Positions 8,925 through 18,101 of a stretch of DNA of 64,000 bases are shown in pieces. The stretch is from JAEULH01 sp034382075 (GTDB taxonomy: Bacteria; Pseudomonadota; Alphaproteobacteria; Rhodospirillales; Defluviicoccaceae), in the NCBI GenBank assembly GCA_034382075.1, contig JAXMOZ010000001.1, positions 1 through 64,000 on the forward strand. Reading direction: 5' to 3'. Both the position numbers and the translations under genes were made by a program. The notes below the pieces were generated by a model. It did no database searches. It had not been told where the DNA came from and worked only from the letters and a program-made list of their open reading frames with translations. Positions within the stretch are counted from its first letter, which is position 1. The number at the start of each line of letters is the position of its first letter.

Positions 8925-9815
8925 GTGACGCTGTCGTCGATGACCGGGTTCGGCCGCGCCGAAGGCCAGGATCAGAATTGCGCCTGGGCCTGGGAGCTGC
9001 GGAGCGTCAACGGCAAGGGCCTGGACGTGCGCTGCCGCCTGCCCGCGGGCTTCGAGAGCCTGGAGCAGCCGAGCCGGGAACGGGCCGCAGCGGCGCTGAA
9101 GCGCGGCAACGTTTCGCTCACCTTGAGTGTCGAGCGCACGGCGCAGGCGGGCTCTGTGCGGGTCAACACCGCCGTGCTGGACGAAATCCTGGAGCTCCTG
9201 CCCCAGGTCGAGGCGCGCTTGGCCAATCCCGCGCCGTCCAGCGCCGACCGGCTGCTGGCGCTGCGCGGGGTGATCGAGGTCGCGGACGAAATGCCGACCG
9301 GGGAGAGCCGCAAGGCTCTGGATGCGGCGCTGCTTGCCGGTCTGGAGCGGGCTCTGGCGAGCCTTGCCGCCATGCGCGGGCAGGAGGGCGCGAGGCTGGC
9401 GCCGGTGCTGGCCGCGCATCTCGACGCGATCGCGGTTCTCTGTGAGCGGGCCGAGGCGCTCGCCTCGACACAGCCGGCGATGATCCTGGAGCGGTTGCGC
9501 CAACAGATCGCGGCGTTGGGCGAAGCGGTGCCGGCCCTGCCGGAGGAGCGGCTGGCCCAGGAGCTGGCGATGCTGGCGCTGAAGGCCGACGCCCGCGAGG
9601 AGCTGGATCGGCTGAAGGCGCACGTGCAGGCGGTTTCGCACCTGCTCGCCGGCGACGGCGCGGTCGGCCGCCGGCTCGACTTTCTGTGCCAGGAGTTCAA
9701 CCGCGAGGCCAACACCCTCTGCTCCAAGTCCGCCGACGTCGAGCTGACCGCCGTCGGCGTCGAGCTCAAGGCGGTGATCGAGCAGTTCCGCGAGCAGGTT
9801 CAGAACATCGAATGA
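8925..9815 (+). CDS. YicC family protein (probable endoribonuclease)
   Basis: YicC/YloC family protein of 296 aa. Recognised from SMTGFGRAEG at the N terminus, the RSVNGKGLDVRCRLP motif and the C-terminal domain EFNREANTLCSKSADVELT. E. coli YicC has been linked to RNA decay, so an RNase role is known for the family but not shown here. The start is GTG at 8925, the position that begins the conserved domain. The stop overlaps the gmk start (ATGA), indicating coupling. Confidence 0.9.
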   Translation: MTLSSMTGFGRAEGQDQNCAWAWELRSVNGKGLDVRCRLPAGFESLEQPSRERAAAALKRGNVSLTLSVERTAQAGSVRVNTAVLDEILELLPQVEARLANPAPSSADRLLALRGVIEVADEMPTGESRKALDAALLAGLERALASLAAMRGQEGARLAPVLAAHLDAIAVLCERAEALASTQPAMILERLRQQIAALGEAVPALPEERLAQELAMLALKADAREELDRLKAHVQAVSHLLAGDGAVGRRLDFLCQEFNREANTLCSKSADVELTAVGVELKAVIEQFREQVQNIE

Positions 9816-10483
9816 GCGACGCCAGCGAGGCAACCGGCCCGGCGCGGATCGAGCCGCCAGCGATCGCCCGCCGGGGGTTGATGCTGGTCCTGTCGTCGCC
9901 GTCGGGCGCCGGCAAGTCGACCATTGCCCGGACGTTGCTGGCGCGCGATCCGAACCTCAGCATGTCGGTGTCGATGACGACGCGGACGCCGAGGCCGGGC
10001 GAGGTCGACGGCAAGGACTACCTCTTCGTCAGCGATGCCACCTACCGGGCAATGGTCGCCGACGACGGCTTTCTCGAGCACGCCCGGGTGTTCGACAACC
10101 ACTACGGCACGCCGCGGGCGCCGGTCGAAGCGGCGATGGCGGAGGGCCGCGACGTGCTCTTCGACGTCGATTGGCAGGGCACCCAGCAGCTTCGCCAGAA
10201 CGCCCGCGCCGACCTCGTCAGCGTCTTCATCCTGCCGCCCTCGCGGCGGGAACTCGAGCGGCGCCTGCGCACCCGGGCCCAGGACCCCGACGAGGTGGTG
10301 CGCCGGCGCATGGCCAAGGCCGCCGACGAGATGAGCCACTGGCCGGAATACGACTACGTCGTCGTCAACGCCTGCATCGACGAGGCCGTGGCCGGGGTCG
10401 AGTCGATCCTTGCCGCCGAGCGGCTGCGCCGCGACCGCCGCATCGGACTTGCCGCCTTCGTCGCCGCCGTCAGCGCCGCCTGA
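9812..10483 (+). CDS. gmk: Guanylate kinase
   Basis: ATP:GMP phosphotransferase of nucleotide metabolism, 223 aa. The P-loop SPSGAGKST lies at about residues 29-37, followed by the GMP-binding segment SVSMTTRTPRPGEVDGKDY and the lid RRMAKAADEMSHWPEYDYV. It has about 20 extra residues before the core compared with E. coli Gmk. The ATG overlaps the yicC stop. It closes the fab/mltG/yicC/gmk run; a 236-base gap without a gene follows. Confidence 0.97.
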   Translation: MSDASEATGPARIEPPAIARRGLMLVLSSPSGAGKSTIARTLLARDPNLSMSVSMTTRTPRPGEVDGKDYLFVSDATYRAMVADDGFLEHARVFDNHYGTPRAPVEAAMAEGRDVLFDVDWQGTQQLRQNARADLVSVFILPPSRRELERRLRTRAQDPDEVVRRRMAKAADEMSHWPEYDYVVVNACIDEAVAGVESILAAERLRRDRRIGLAAFVAAVSAA

Positions 10484-10719
10484 GACGGTATCCGACGGCT
10501 CGCTGAGCCGCTCCGCATCAGCCACATCAGCAGAAAGAGGTAGGCCTCCGGCACTGGCGCCGGGCCCTGCCAACGCCCACCCCTACGGCTACGCCGCGGC
10601 CGCGACCGCTGCGGCGATGGCTTTGCGCATGTGCCGGCGGAACCTGCGGGCTGACGGATCGTTAACCGTGCCCACAGCACAATCATGACCTCTTTGGGCA
10701 ATCCAGGTTCGGTCCGCCG

Positions 10720-12144
10720 ATGATCTTCAACAGCGAGATCTTCATCCTGTTCGCGGCGGTGTTCTTCGCCGTGTACTTCTGGCTGCCGTACCGGCCACAG
10801 ATCTTGCTGATGCTGGCCGCCAGCTATGTGTTCTACGCGTGGTGGGACTGGCGCTTCTGCGGCCTGATCGCCTTAAGCAGCGCGTTCAACTTCGCCGTCG
10901 GCGCCGCCATCGGCCGCTGCCCGCAGACCCGGAGGGGCCAGTGGCTGCTCGGCTTGGCCGTGGCCGTGAACCTGATGGTGCTCGGCTTCTTCAAGTATTT
11001 CCACTTCTTCACCGACGGCTTCGTCGCCCTGGTCAATCACCTCGGGCTGCAGGCTAACGCCTCGACGCTGCAGATCATCCTGCCGATCGGCATCTCGTTC
11101 TACACCTTCCACTCGCTCAGCTACATCATCGACATCTACCGCGGGAAGATCCGCGCCGAGCCGGATCCGGCGGTGTTCGCGACCTACATCGCCTTGTGGC
11201 CGCAGCTCGTGGCCGGTCCGATCGTCCGCGCCTCGCGGCTGATCCCGCAGCTCAAGACCCGGAAAACGTTCAACTTCTCCCGCTTCCTCGTCGGCTGCGA
11301 GCTCGTGATCATCGGCTTTTTCCTGAAGTGCGTGGTCGCCGACAGGCTTTCGCCGATCGTCGACAGCATCTTCGCCGCGCCCTCGGCGTTCAACGGCGTC
11401 AACGTGCTGATCGGCTCGATCTTCTTCGGCTTTCAGATCTACGGCGACTTCTGCGGCTACTCGCTGATCGCCATCGGCCTTGCCCGGATCATGGGCCTGA
11501 ACCTGGGCCGCAACTTCCGCCGGCCCTACTTCGCCGCAAGCTTCAGCGAATTCTGGCAGCGCTGGCACATCTCGCTGTCCACCTGGCTGCGCGACTACCT
11601 CTACGTGCCGATGGGCGGGAATCGCGGCTCCAAGCTCGCGACCTTCCGCAATCTCTCGGCGACCATGCTGCTCGGTGGGCTCTGGCACGGCGCCGCCTGG
11701 ACCTTCGTCCTCTGGGGCGGGCTGCACGGGCTCTACCTGGTGCTTCAGCGGCTGCTATCGCCGGTGCACCGGCTGGTCGATGGCCTTGGCTCCTTCGCCC
11801 GCCGCGGCCTCGTCGGCGTCGAGGTCGGCTGCGTGCTGGTGGGCGTGTTCGTGGCCTGGGTGTTTTTCCGCGCCAGCGACTTCGACGCCGCCTGGCTGGT
11901 GTTCGCCCAGATGGTCTCGGGCGGCTACGACCTCTCCGGGATCCAGAACAAGTTCCAGGTCGCCACCGGCGTAATGCTGATCGGCCTCCTCGTCGTGGGC
12001 GAGGCGATGGCCGAGCAGCCCGCTGTCCGCCATGGCTTCCGCCGAGCCCGAGTGGCCCGGGTGGCAATGGCGGTCTCGCTTCTGTGCATGCTGGTGCTGC
12101 TCGGGAACTTCACCGGCAGCCAGTTCATCTACTTCCAGTTCTGA
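10720..12144 (+). CDS. MBOAT family O-acyltransferase (AlgI-like)
   Basis: Integral membrane O-acyltransferase, 474 aa with about ten or more hydrophobic segments. The signature FWQRWHISLSTWLRDYLYVP (His283) and the catalytic-type LWHGAAWTFVLWGG (His323) place it in the AlgI/DltB branch, which passes acyl groups across the inner membrane to modify polysaccharides. The N terminus, with FFAVYFWLPYR and ASYVFYAWWDWRF, is AlgI-like. The next gene encodes an SGNH-like protein, the usual partner that completes transfer. The modified polymer is unknown: no alginate genes are nearby. Confidence 0.9.
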   Translation: MIFNSEIFILFAAVFFAVYFWLPYRPQILLMLAASYVFYAWWDWRFCGLIALSSAFNFAVGAAIGRCPQTRRGQWLLGLAVAVNLMVLGFFKYFHFFTDGFVALVNHLGLQANASTLQIILPIGISFYTFHSLSYIIDIYRGKIRAEPDPAVFATYIALWPQLVAGPIVRASRLIPQLKTRKTFNFSRFLVGCELVIIGFFLKCVVADRLSPIVDSIFAAPSAFNGVNVLIGSIFFGFQIYGDFCGYSLIAIGLARIMGLNLGRNFRRPYFAASFSEFWQRWHISLSTWLRDYLYVPMGGNRGSKLATFRNLSATMLLGGLWHGAAWTFVLWGGLHGLYLVLQRLLSPVHRLVDGLGSFARRGLVGVEVGCVLVGVFVAWVFFRASDFDAAWLVFAQMVSGGYDLSGIQNKFQVATGVMLIGLLVVGEAMAEQPAVRHGFRRARVARVAMAVSLLCMLVLLGNFTGSQFIYFQF

Positions 12145-12155
12145 GCAGACCCCCG

Positions 12156-13100
12156 ATGTGGAAGAAGATCGCCTTTGTCGCGGGCTTCCTCGCCCTGCTG
12201 TTCGTAGCCGACCGCCTCGGCACGGCCGTGCTCTCCCACCTGGTGCTGGCGAGCAACGCCCGCGTCTCGGCGCTCTATGACGGGCGCGTCCAGGCCGACG
12301 TCGTCCTGATCGGCAACAGCCGCGGCGTGCACATGGCCTCGTCGTCGGAGTGGGCAACGGCGCTTTGCCGCCCCGTGTTCAACCTCAGCCTCAACGGCCT
12401 GGACGTCACCACCCAGGACGTGCTGGTGCGCGATTTCCTCGAGCGCAACCCGGCGCCGAAGGTCATGGTGCTGGAGATCTCCAATCTCTTCAGCGACACC
12501 TTCGTGGCGCCCGAGTACCGGCCGTTCATCGCCGTCAGCGACAGGCTCTCCGGGCTCGTGCGCTCGCGCCAGGATACTTGGTTTCCCTGGCTCGATATCA
12601 GCCACCTCTACCGCTTCAATACCGAATACCTGATGCGGGCGCTGCTCTTCCTGTTCCGCGGCTCGGACCAGACCCCCGAGGTCATCGGCGACATCTCCGC
12701 CGCCCGCATCGACGCCTATCTCGCCGAGCACCCTCGCTACGACGTGAACCCAACGGCGGTTCCGGTGCTGGCCTCCACTCTGGAGGCGCTCAAGGCCAAG
12801 GGCGTCGAGCCGGTGTTGGTGCTGGCGCCCTACCATCCGGCGTCGTTCCGGATCGAGGACTGGCGGGCGGAGGCGCTGGCCGAGGTGCGCCGTGGCCTGC
12901 CGGCGGACGTTGCGATCCAGGACTGGTCGCTGGCGCTGACGGACGATGCGGATTTCGCCGATCCGCTGCACATGACCCCGCTGGGCCGCAGGGAGTTGGC
13001 GGCGCGGCTGTCCTTGTCGGGGGTTGGCGACCTCGCCTCGCTCTGCCCGCCAACCCTCGGCCGGCTGCACGAACGGGCGCCACGGCCGGAAGGCTCCTGA
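12156..13100 (+). CDS. Membrane-anchored SGNH-like protein, probable partner of the MBOAT
   Basis: A 314 aa protein with an N-terminal membrane anchor (about residues 4-24) and a predicted periplasmic domain. An SGNH/GDSL-type nucleophile motif is visible as IGNSRG (Ser55), and DPLH (Asp269, His272) supplies the late Asp/His pair, as in AlgJ/AlgX- or DltD-like proteins. It lies 11 bases after the MBOAT gene, so the two probably act together in O-acetylating an exported or cell-surface glycan. That role is inferred from pairing; the substrate is not evident. Confidence 0.75.
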   Translation: MWKKIAFVAGFLALLFVADRLGTAVLSHLVLASNARVSALYDGRVQADVVLIGNSRGVHMASSSEWATALCRPVFNLSLNGLDVTTQDVLVRDFLERNPAPKVMVLEISNLFSDTFVAPEYRPFIAVSDRLSGLVRSRQDTWFPWLDISHLYRFNTEYLMRALLFLFRGSDQTPEVIGDISAARIDAYLAEHPRYDVNPTAVPVLASTLEALKAKGVEPVLVLAPYHPASFRIEDWRAEALAEVRRGLPADVAIQDWSLALTDDADFADPLHMTPLGRRELAARLSLSGVGDLASLCPPTLGRLHERAPRPEGS

Positions 13101-13118
13101 ACTAGGCTCTTGCGTTAG

Positions 13119-13571
13119 TTAGCGCCGCCGCCGGCGTCGGGGCCGGCCGGCGACCGCCCAGAAAACGAGGCCGCCGAGGCCGGCCATCGGCCCCCACCAG
13201 GCGAGTGCGTCGAAGGCGAGGGTGCGCACGACCGGCGGCTCCAGGGCGAACGCCGCGAGCTGGGGCAGGGCGCCGACGGCATAAACCACCGCGCCGATGC
13301 AGTAGAAAGCGAGCCCGTAGAGCAGCGGCCGGCTCCGGTGCAGGCAGACCAGGACCGCGTGCGCCGCCAGCCCGGCCAGTACCACCGGGAAAAAGAACCG
13401 CTGCTCGGCGAGGACGAAGCGGGCAACTCCGCCAACGCCGAGGTCGGCGAAGAAGCGCTGAGGCGCGCCGGACAGCACCGCCCACAGGCAGACCATGCTG
13501 AGCGGCGGGACGACCGCGGCGCAAACCGCGGCAACCAGCCCGGTCAGGACCAGGCGGGGCCCGTCCCTCAC
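13119..13571 (-). CDS. Small membrane protein of unknown function
   Basis: About 150 aa with four predicted membrane segments and an Arg-rich C terminus (GRPRRRRRR). I recognise no family. The GTG start at 13569-13571 overlaps the stop of the upstream EamA transporter gene in a GTGA arrangement, which argues that it is a real, coupled gene at the end of the operon. It converges on the SGNH gene with an 18-base gap and no visible terminator. Confidence 0.6.
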   Translation of the reverse strand: MRDGPRLVLTGLVAAVCAAVVPPLSMVCLWAVLSGAPQRFFADLGVGGVARFVLAEQRFFFPVVLAGLAAHAVLVCLHRSRPLLYGLAFYCIGAVVYAVGALPQLAAFALEPPVVRTLAFDALAWWGPMAGLGGLVFWAVAGRPRRRRRR

Positions 13572-14497
13572 TGGCGGCGTCCGCCGGCGGTCGACGACAG
13601 GAAGAGCCCGGTGGCGACCAGCGACATGCCGACGCCGTGGTAGGCGTACAGCCGCTCGCCGAGGAAGGCGACCGCAAGCAGGGCAGCGAACACCGGCATG
13701 AGGTGAAGGTAGAGCCCGGCCTTGCTGGCTCCAACCCCGGCGATGCCGCGGTTCCAGCACCAGAAGGCGAGGACCGAGGCGGCGATGCCGACATAGGCGA
13801 TCGCGGCCAAGCCCGCCGGCGTCGGCGCGAAACCGCCGACCGCGGCGATCTCCAACGCATATCCAGGGGCCAGCACCGCAAGGCCGATGCCGACGATGGC
13901 GAGCAGCAGCGCCAACGGCGGCAGCGCCGCGTCCTTGCGCCTGACCAGCACCGAGTAGAGCGCCCACATCGGCACCGCCGTTGCGATCCACAGGTCGCCG
14001 GCGGCGACGTCCAGCACCAGCGCCGCCCCCAGGTCGCCCCGCAGGACGATGATGGCGACGCCGAGCGAGGACAGCAGGATGCCGAGCCCCTGGCGCCGGG
14101 TGATCCTCTCGCCGTCGAGGGCAAAGGCGATGGCCGGGATCACCGCCGGGATGGTGGCGATGATCAAGACGCCGTTGATCGCCGTGGTCGAGTGCAGCCC
14201 CTGGTAGACGACGAACTGGAAGCCGACGACGCCGGTCAGGGCCAGCATGGTCAACAGCGGCCACTGCCTGCGGATCGCCTCGCGAGCCCGCCAGGCTTCG
14301 AGGCCGGCGAGCGGCAGGAGCACCGCCGCCGCCACCGCCCAGCGCCAGAAGGTGAGGGCCGCCGGCGGGATCTCGGTATGGATCGCCCGGCCGACGACGA
14401 AGTTGCCGGCCCAGCACAGCGGCGGGACGATGAGCAGCAGGTACGCGCTTGCCGCCGGCGCGCCCACCCGTTGTTCGGCGCCGCCGGCAGGGGTCAT
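13568..14497 (-). CDS. EamA/DMT family transporter
   Basis: Inner-membrane transporter of the drug/metabolite superfamily, 309 aa, with two EamA repeats of about five helices each. Recognisable segments are PPLCWAGNFVVGRAIH at the start and GVGMSLVATGLFLSS at the end. The substrate cannot be read from sequence. The ATG at 14497 overlaps the rsmA stop (ATGA), which fixes the start although the frame is open further upstream. Confidence 0.88.
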   Translation of the reverse strand: MTPAGGAEQRVGAPAASAYLLLIVPPLCWAGNFVVGRAIHTEIPPAALTFWRWAVAAAVLLPLAGLEAWRAREAIRRQWPLLTMLALTGVVGFQFVVYQGLHSTTAINGVLIIATIPAVIPAIAFALDGERITRRQGLGILLSSLGVAIIVLRGDLGAALVLDVAAGDLWIATAVPMWALYSVLVRRKDAALPPLALLLAIVGIGLAVLAPGYALEIAAVGGFAPTPAGLAAIAYVGIAASVLAFWCWNRGIAGVGASKAGLYLHLMPVFAALLAVAFLGERLYAYHGVGMSLVATGLFLSSTAGGRRQ

Positions 14498-15363
14498 GCC
14501 TCGGGTCCGCTTCGGCTTTGCGCCGCGTTCGCGCGGGACGTGGCGTAGAGGCGGGCAAGGGCGCAGAAGTCCTCCACCGACAGCTCCTCGGCGCGGCGGG
14601 TGGGCTCGATGCCGACCGCGCCGGCGTCGATGCCCAGCGCCTTCAGCGAGCTTTTCAGCATCTTCCGCCGCTGGCCGAAGGCCGCCTGGGTGACCGTCTC
14701 CAGCATCCGCCAGTCGGCGGAGGCGAGCGGCTCGGGGCGGGGGATCAGGTTGACCACGGCGGAGGTGACCCTGGGCGGCGGGACGAAGGCGCGGCGATCG
14801 ACGGCGAACTGGAACTCCACGTGGGCGAGCCACTGGGCGATCACCGTGAGCCTGCCGTAGGCGGCGCTTCCCGGGGCCGCGGCAAGCCGCTGCGCCACCT
14901 CCCGCTGCAGCATCAGGGTGAAGCCGGCGAAGTCGCGGGCCTGGCGCAGCCAGCCGATGAGGAGGGGCGTGGCGATGTTGTAGGGCAGGTTGGCGACGAT
15001 CTTCCGCGGCGCCGGCGCCAGCGCGCGAACGTCGAGTTCGAGCGCATCCGCCTCGATCACCTCCAGCCGCCCGGGGAAAGCGTCGGCGAGTTCGCGAACC
15101 GCGGCGGCGCAGCGCCGATCTTTCTCGATCGCAATGACCCGCTCGGGCGCGGCCGCGAGCAGGCTTCGGGTCAGCCCGCCCGGCCCCGGGCCGATCTCGA
15201 CGACGCCGAAGCCTGACAGCGGGCCCGCGGCCCTCACCACCCGGTCGGTGAGGTTCTGGTCGAGGAGGAAGTGCTGGCCGAGGGACCTTCGGGCGTCCAG
15301 CCCGTGGCGGCGGATGACCTCGCGAAGCGGCGGCAGCGCCGCTGTCATCGCCGCTTCGCTCAT
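14494..15363 (-). CDS. rsmA: 16S rRNA (adenine1518-N6/adenine1519-N6)-dimethyltransferase
   Basis: RsmA/KsgA dimethylates two adjacent adenines in the 3' hairpin of 16S rRNA during small-subunit assembly; 289 aa. Motifs: SLGQHFLLDQNLTDRVVRAA, the SAM-binding EIGPGPGGLTRSLL, the catalytic NLPYNIATPLL and the late FVPPPRVTSAVV. The ATG at 15363 overlaps the pdxA stop. The pdxA-rsmA order behind surA is common in proteobacteria. Confidence 0.96.
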   Translation of the reverse strand: MSEAAMTAALPPLREVIRRHGLDARRSLGQHFLLDQNLTDRVVRAAGPLSGFGVVEIGPGPGGLTRSLLAAAPERVIAIEKDRRCAAAVRELADAFPGRLEVIEADALELDVRALAPAPRKIVANLPYNIATPLLIGWLRQARDFAGFTLMLQREVAQRLAAAPGSAAYGRLTVIAQWLAHVEFQFAVDRRAFVPPPRVTSAVVNLIPRPEPLASADWRMLETVTQAAFGQRRKMLKSSLKALGIDAGAVGIEPTRRAEELSVEDFCALARLYATSRANAAQSRSGPEA

Positions 15364-16370
15364 GGCGACGCAGCCGCGCGGTTGCGGGCGAGATCCGCGG
15401 CGGTGGTCAGCGCCGCCATCAGGCTGGAGGGGCTGGCGATGCCCGCCCCGGCGATATCCAGAGCGGTGCCATGGTCGGGCGAGGTGCGGACGAACGGCAG
15501 CCCCAAAGTGATGTTGACGCCGTGGTCGACGTCGAGGGCCTTGAGCGGGATCAGCGCCTGGTCGTGGTAAAGACAGATCGCGGCGTCGTAGCCCTCCCGG
15601 GCGCGCGGCGTGAACAGCGCGTCGGGCGGCACAGGACCTTCGGCGTCGATGCCCGCGGCCCTGAGCGCCGCCGCGGCCGGGGCGACGATGGCCGCATCCT
15701 CCTCGCCCAGGGCGCCGTCCTCGCCGGCATGGGGATTGAGCCCGGCGACCTTCAGCCGCGGCCTTGCAATGGCGAAATCCCGGCGCAGCGCCGCGTCCAC
15801 TGCCTCTGCCGCCGTGCGGATCATGGCCGCGTCGAGCGAGGCGATGGCCTGGCGAAGCGGCAGGTGCACCGTCACCGGCACCACCCGCAATCCGGGGATC
15901 GCCAGCATCATCACCGCCCGGGCGTCGCCGCCGGCGAGGTCGGCGAGGAACTCGGTATGGCCGGGGAAGGCGAAGCCGGCGCCATAGAGCGCCTTCTTGT
16001 GGATCGGGTTGGTGACGACCGCCGCCGCTTCGCCCCCGCGGACCAGCGTCACCGCCTCCTCGATGGCGGCGATGACGGCCTTCGCGTTCGCCGGATCCAG
16101 GCGGCCGGGGACCGGCGGGCGGGGCAGGGGGCGATGCAGCACCGGCAGGGCGCCGGCGATGGCCGAAGCCGCATCGGCCGGCTGCCCGATCCGGCGGATC
16201 GGCACCGAAAGCCCAAGCGACGCAGCCAGCCGCTCCAGCCGGTCGGCGTCGTCGATCATGAAAAAGCAGGGCAACCCGGCCTCGCGGCCGAGCCACGCCA
16301 GCAAGGTGATCTCGCCGCCGATGCCGGCCGGCTCGCCCATGGTCACGGCCAGCGGCGGCGGCGGCCTCAT
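15360..16370 (-). CDS. pdxA: 4-hydroxythreonine-4-phosphate dehydrogenase
   Basis: NAD-dependent, metal-requiring enzyme of DXP-dependent pyridoxal phosphate synthesis, 336 aa. Visible motifs are AVTMGEPAGIGGEI at the N terminus, TNPIHKKALYGAG, FPGHTEFLADL with a metal-ligand His, GLNPHAGEDGALG, and YHDQALIPLKAL with another ligand His. The ATG at 16370 shares one base with the surA stop (TGATG). pdxH, from the end of the same pathway, is elsewhere in this window at 34.2 kb. Confidence 0.96.
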   Translation of the reverse strand: MRPPPPLAVTMGEPAGIGGEITLLAWLGREAGLPCFFMIDDADRLERLAASLGLSVPIRRIGQPADAASAIAGALPVLHRPLPRPPVPGRLDPANAKAVIAAIEEAVTLVRGGEAAAVVTNPIHKKALYGAGFAFPGHTEFLADLAGGDARAVMMLAIPGLRVVPVTVHLPLRQAIASLDAAMIRTAAEAVDAALRRDFAIARPRLKVAGLNPHAGEDGALGEEDAAIVAPAAAALRAAGIDAEGPVPPDALFTPRAREGYDAAICLYHDQALIPLKALDVDHGVNITLGLPFVRTSPDHGTALDIAGAGIASPSSLMAALTTAADLARNRAAASP

Positions 16371-17653
16371 CACATGCGCACGTCCACGAAGGCGTTGCGG
16401 CGGAGGTCGCGCAGGATGCGCTGGGCCAGCGCGTTGATCCGCTCGTCGCGCAGCCTTTGCTCGATGCGGCCGCGGACGTCGTCGCCCGGCGCCACCTCGT
16501 CGCGCCGGCAGACCATGACCACGACGATGCCGTCGGCGCCGCGGATCGGCTGGCTGGCTTCGCCCACCCGCAGCGGCAGCACCACCCGGCGCAATTCCGG
16601 CGGAAGCTGGCGAAGCTGCACCTCGCCCAAGGGTCCCGACAGCGGCGAGCCGGTGTTGGCGGCAACGGCGTTGAAGGCCTCGCACCCCGAGAGCCCGGCG
16701 GTGGCCGCTCGGGCCGCTTCGGTCTGCGCCGCCGTCTCCTCCGGGCTTGCCCCCGGAGGCAGGGCGAAGTGGGCCTGGGTCAGCTCGATGGTGGCGTCGC
16801 CGCCGGCGACGCCCTCGGAGATGCGCCGGTCGATCATGGCGAGGATGTGGTAGCCGGACTGGGTTCGGATCGGCACCGAGAGCTGCCCCGGCCCCAGCTG
16901 ATCCAGCGCCGCGTCCAGCTCGGTCGGCAACTGGCCCTTGCGCACCCAGCCGAGGTCGCCGCCGACCGCCGCCGAGGCTCCTTGGGAGAAATTGCGGGCG
17001 AGGTCGGGGAAGCGGGCGCCGCCGGCGATCTGCTCGACGATCCGCTGGGCGAGGTCGGCGACCCGCGCCTCTTCCACCCCGGCGTCGAAGGGCAGGAAGA
17101 TCTCCGCCACCCGGTACTCCGGGTTGCCGGCGTTCTCGTTGATCCGCGCCAGCTCCTCGTCGATCTGGTCTTCGCCGATGCGGATCTGCTCGCGCCCGGC
17201 CCGGTTGACCGCCTTGATCCAGCCGATCTCGGTTTCGATCTGGTCGATCAGCGTCGACATCGGCACCCCGCGGGTCGTCAGCACCTGCCTCAGCTGGTCG
17301 GTCGACATCCGCGCCTGCTGGGCGATCCGCTCCATGGCGTCGTCGATCTCGCGGCTGGAGATGACGATGTTCAGCCGCCGTGCCTCCTGCCGCTTGAGCG
17401 CGTCGTCGATCAGCGAGCGCAGCACCTGCGGCCCCAGCCGCTGCCGGGTCTCGGCGGTCGGCTCGACGTTGGTCGTGGCCAGCACCAAAGCGAGGCGGGT
17501 TTCGACATCGTGCACGGAGATCACGTCGTCGTTGACGACTGCGGCGATCCGCTGATCCCCGCTCTGGGCGCCGGCCGGGCGCACGGCCGCCGCCAGCAGC
17601 ACCAGCAGCGCCAAGGCGACGATCGCCAGGGCTCGGGTCAGCGGCGCGGGCAT
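16370..17653 (-). CDS. surA: Periplasmic chaperone/peptidyl-prolyl isomerase SurA
   Basis: Periplasmic chaperone that escorts outer-membrane proteins to the BAM complex, 427 aa. The ATG at 17653 yields a signal peptide with a hydrophobic core (residues 8-24) and a likely AGA-Q cleavage site. A SurA_N region (about 35-150) begins RIAAVVNDDVISVHDVETR. A parvulin-type domain follows (about 165-275) with PEYRVAEIFLPFD and GGDLGWVRKGQLP. A further C-terminal domain completes the protein. In relatives it follows lptD directly; here a toxin-antitoxin pair lies between them, with 157 bases to the toxin stop. Confidence 0.92.
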   Translation of the reverse strand: MPAPLTRALAIVALALLVLLAAAVRPAGAQSGDQRIAAVVNDDVISVHDVETRLALVLATTNVEPTAETRQRLGPQVLRSLIDDALKRQEARRLNIVISSREIDDAMERIAQQARMSTDQLRQVLTTRGVPMSTLIDQIETEIGWIKAVNRAGREQIRIGEDQIDEELARINENAGNPEYRVAEIFLPFDAGVEEARVADLAQRIVEQIAGGARFPDLARNFSQGASAAVGGDLGWVRKGQLPTELDAALDQLGPGQLSVPIRTQSGYHILAMIDRRISEGVAGGDATIELTQAHFALPPGASPEETAAQTEAARAATAGLSGCEAFNAVAANTGSPLSGPLGEVQLRQLPPELRRVVLPLRVGEASQPIRGADGIVVVMVCRRDEVAPGDDVRGRIEQRLRDERINALAQRILRDLRRNAFVDVRM

Positions 17654-17810
17654 GAGGCAGAGGCGAGGGCTGGGAGCGCGATCATGGACGGCGGCTACCG
17701 GATCAGGGATGGGCGGCGGCTGACAGGCCGCGCCCATGGTGGCGGTGAAGAGAGGCGGTTGCAACCGGCAAAGCCCCGGCGGTCCCGACCGGCGCCGCGC
17801 GCTCTTCCGC

Positions 17811-18095
17811 TCAACGACCCATCTGCGGATTGCGCGCACCATGCAGAACCCGGCGGATCTCCAGCAGGTCGCGGCTGACGACGTGGAATATCAGGTACGA
17901 GCCGAACGCGCTTACCCGCACGCCTTCGCCGAAAGCTGGCCTTAGCGGTGCCGCCTGGGGAAAGCGGGTCAGCTTCCTGCAGTGAGCCCGCAGCTCCCGC
18001 ACATACGTCAAGGCCCGGGCGGGATTGTCGCGAGCGATGTACTCGGCGATCTCGGCGACATCTTTCTCGGCGCTGCGGCTGAAGCGGAACTGCAT
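17811..18095 (-). CDS. parE: ParE/RelE family toxin
   Basis: Small basic toxin-like protein, 94 aa, of the ParE/RelE superfamily. The N terminus FRFSRSAEKDVAEIAEYIA and the later SAFGSYLIFHVV and LEIRRVLHGARN follow the ParE pattern. ParE toxins poison DNA gyrase; RelE-type relatives cleave mRNA. Sequence alone favours ParE. It starts 6 bases after the antitoxin stop, so the two form one unit. It sits between lptD and surA, an unusual place for a mobile-type toxin-antitoxin module. Confidence 0.85.
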   Translation of the reverse strand: MQFRFSRSAEKDVAEIAEYIARDNPARALTYVRELRAHCRKLTRFPQAAPLRPAFGEGVRVSAFGSYLIFHVVSRDLLEIRRVLHGARNPQMGR

Positions 18096-18101
18096 CGCCC
18101 T

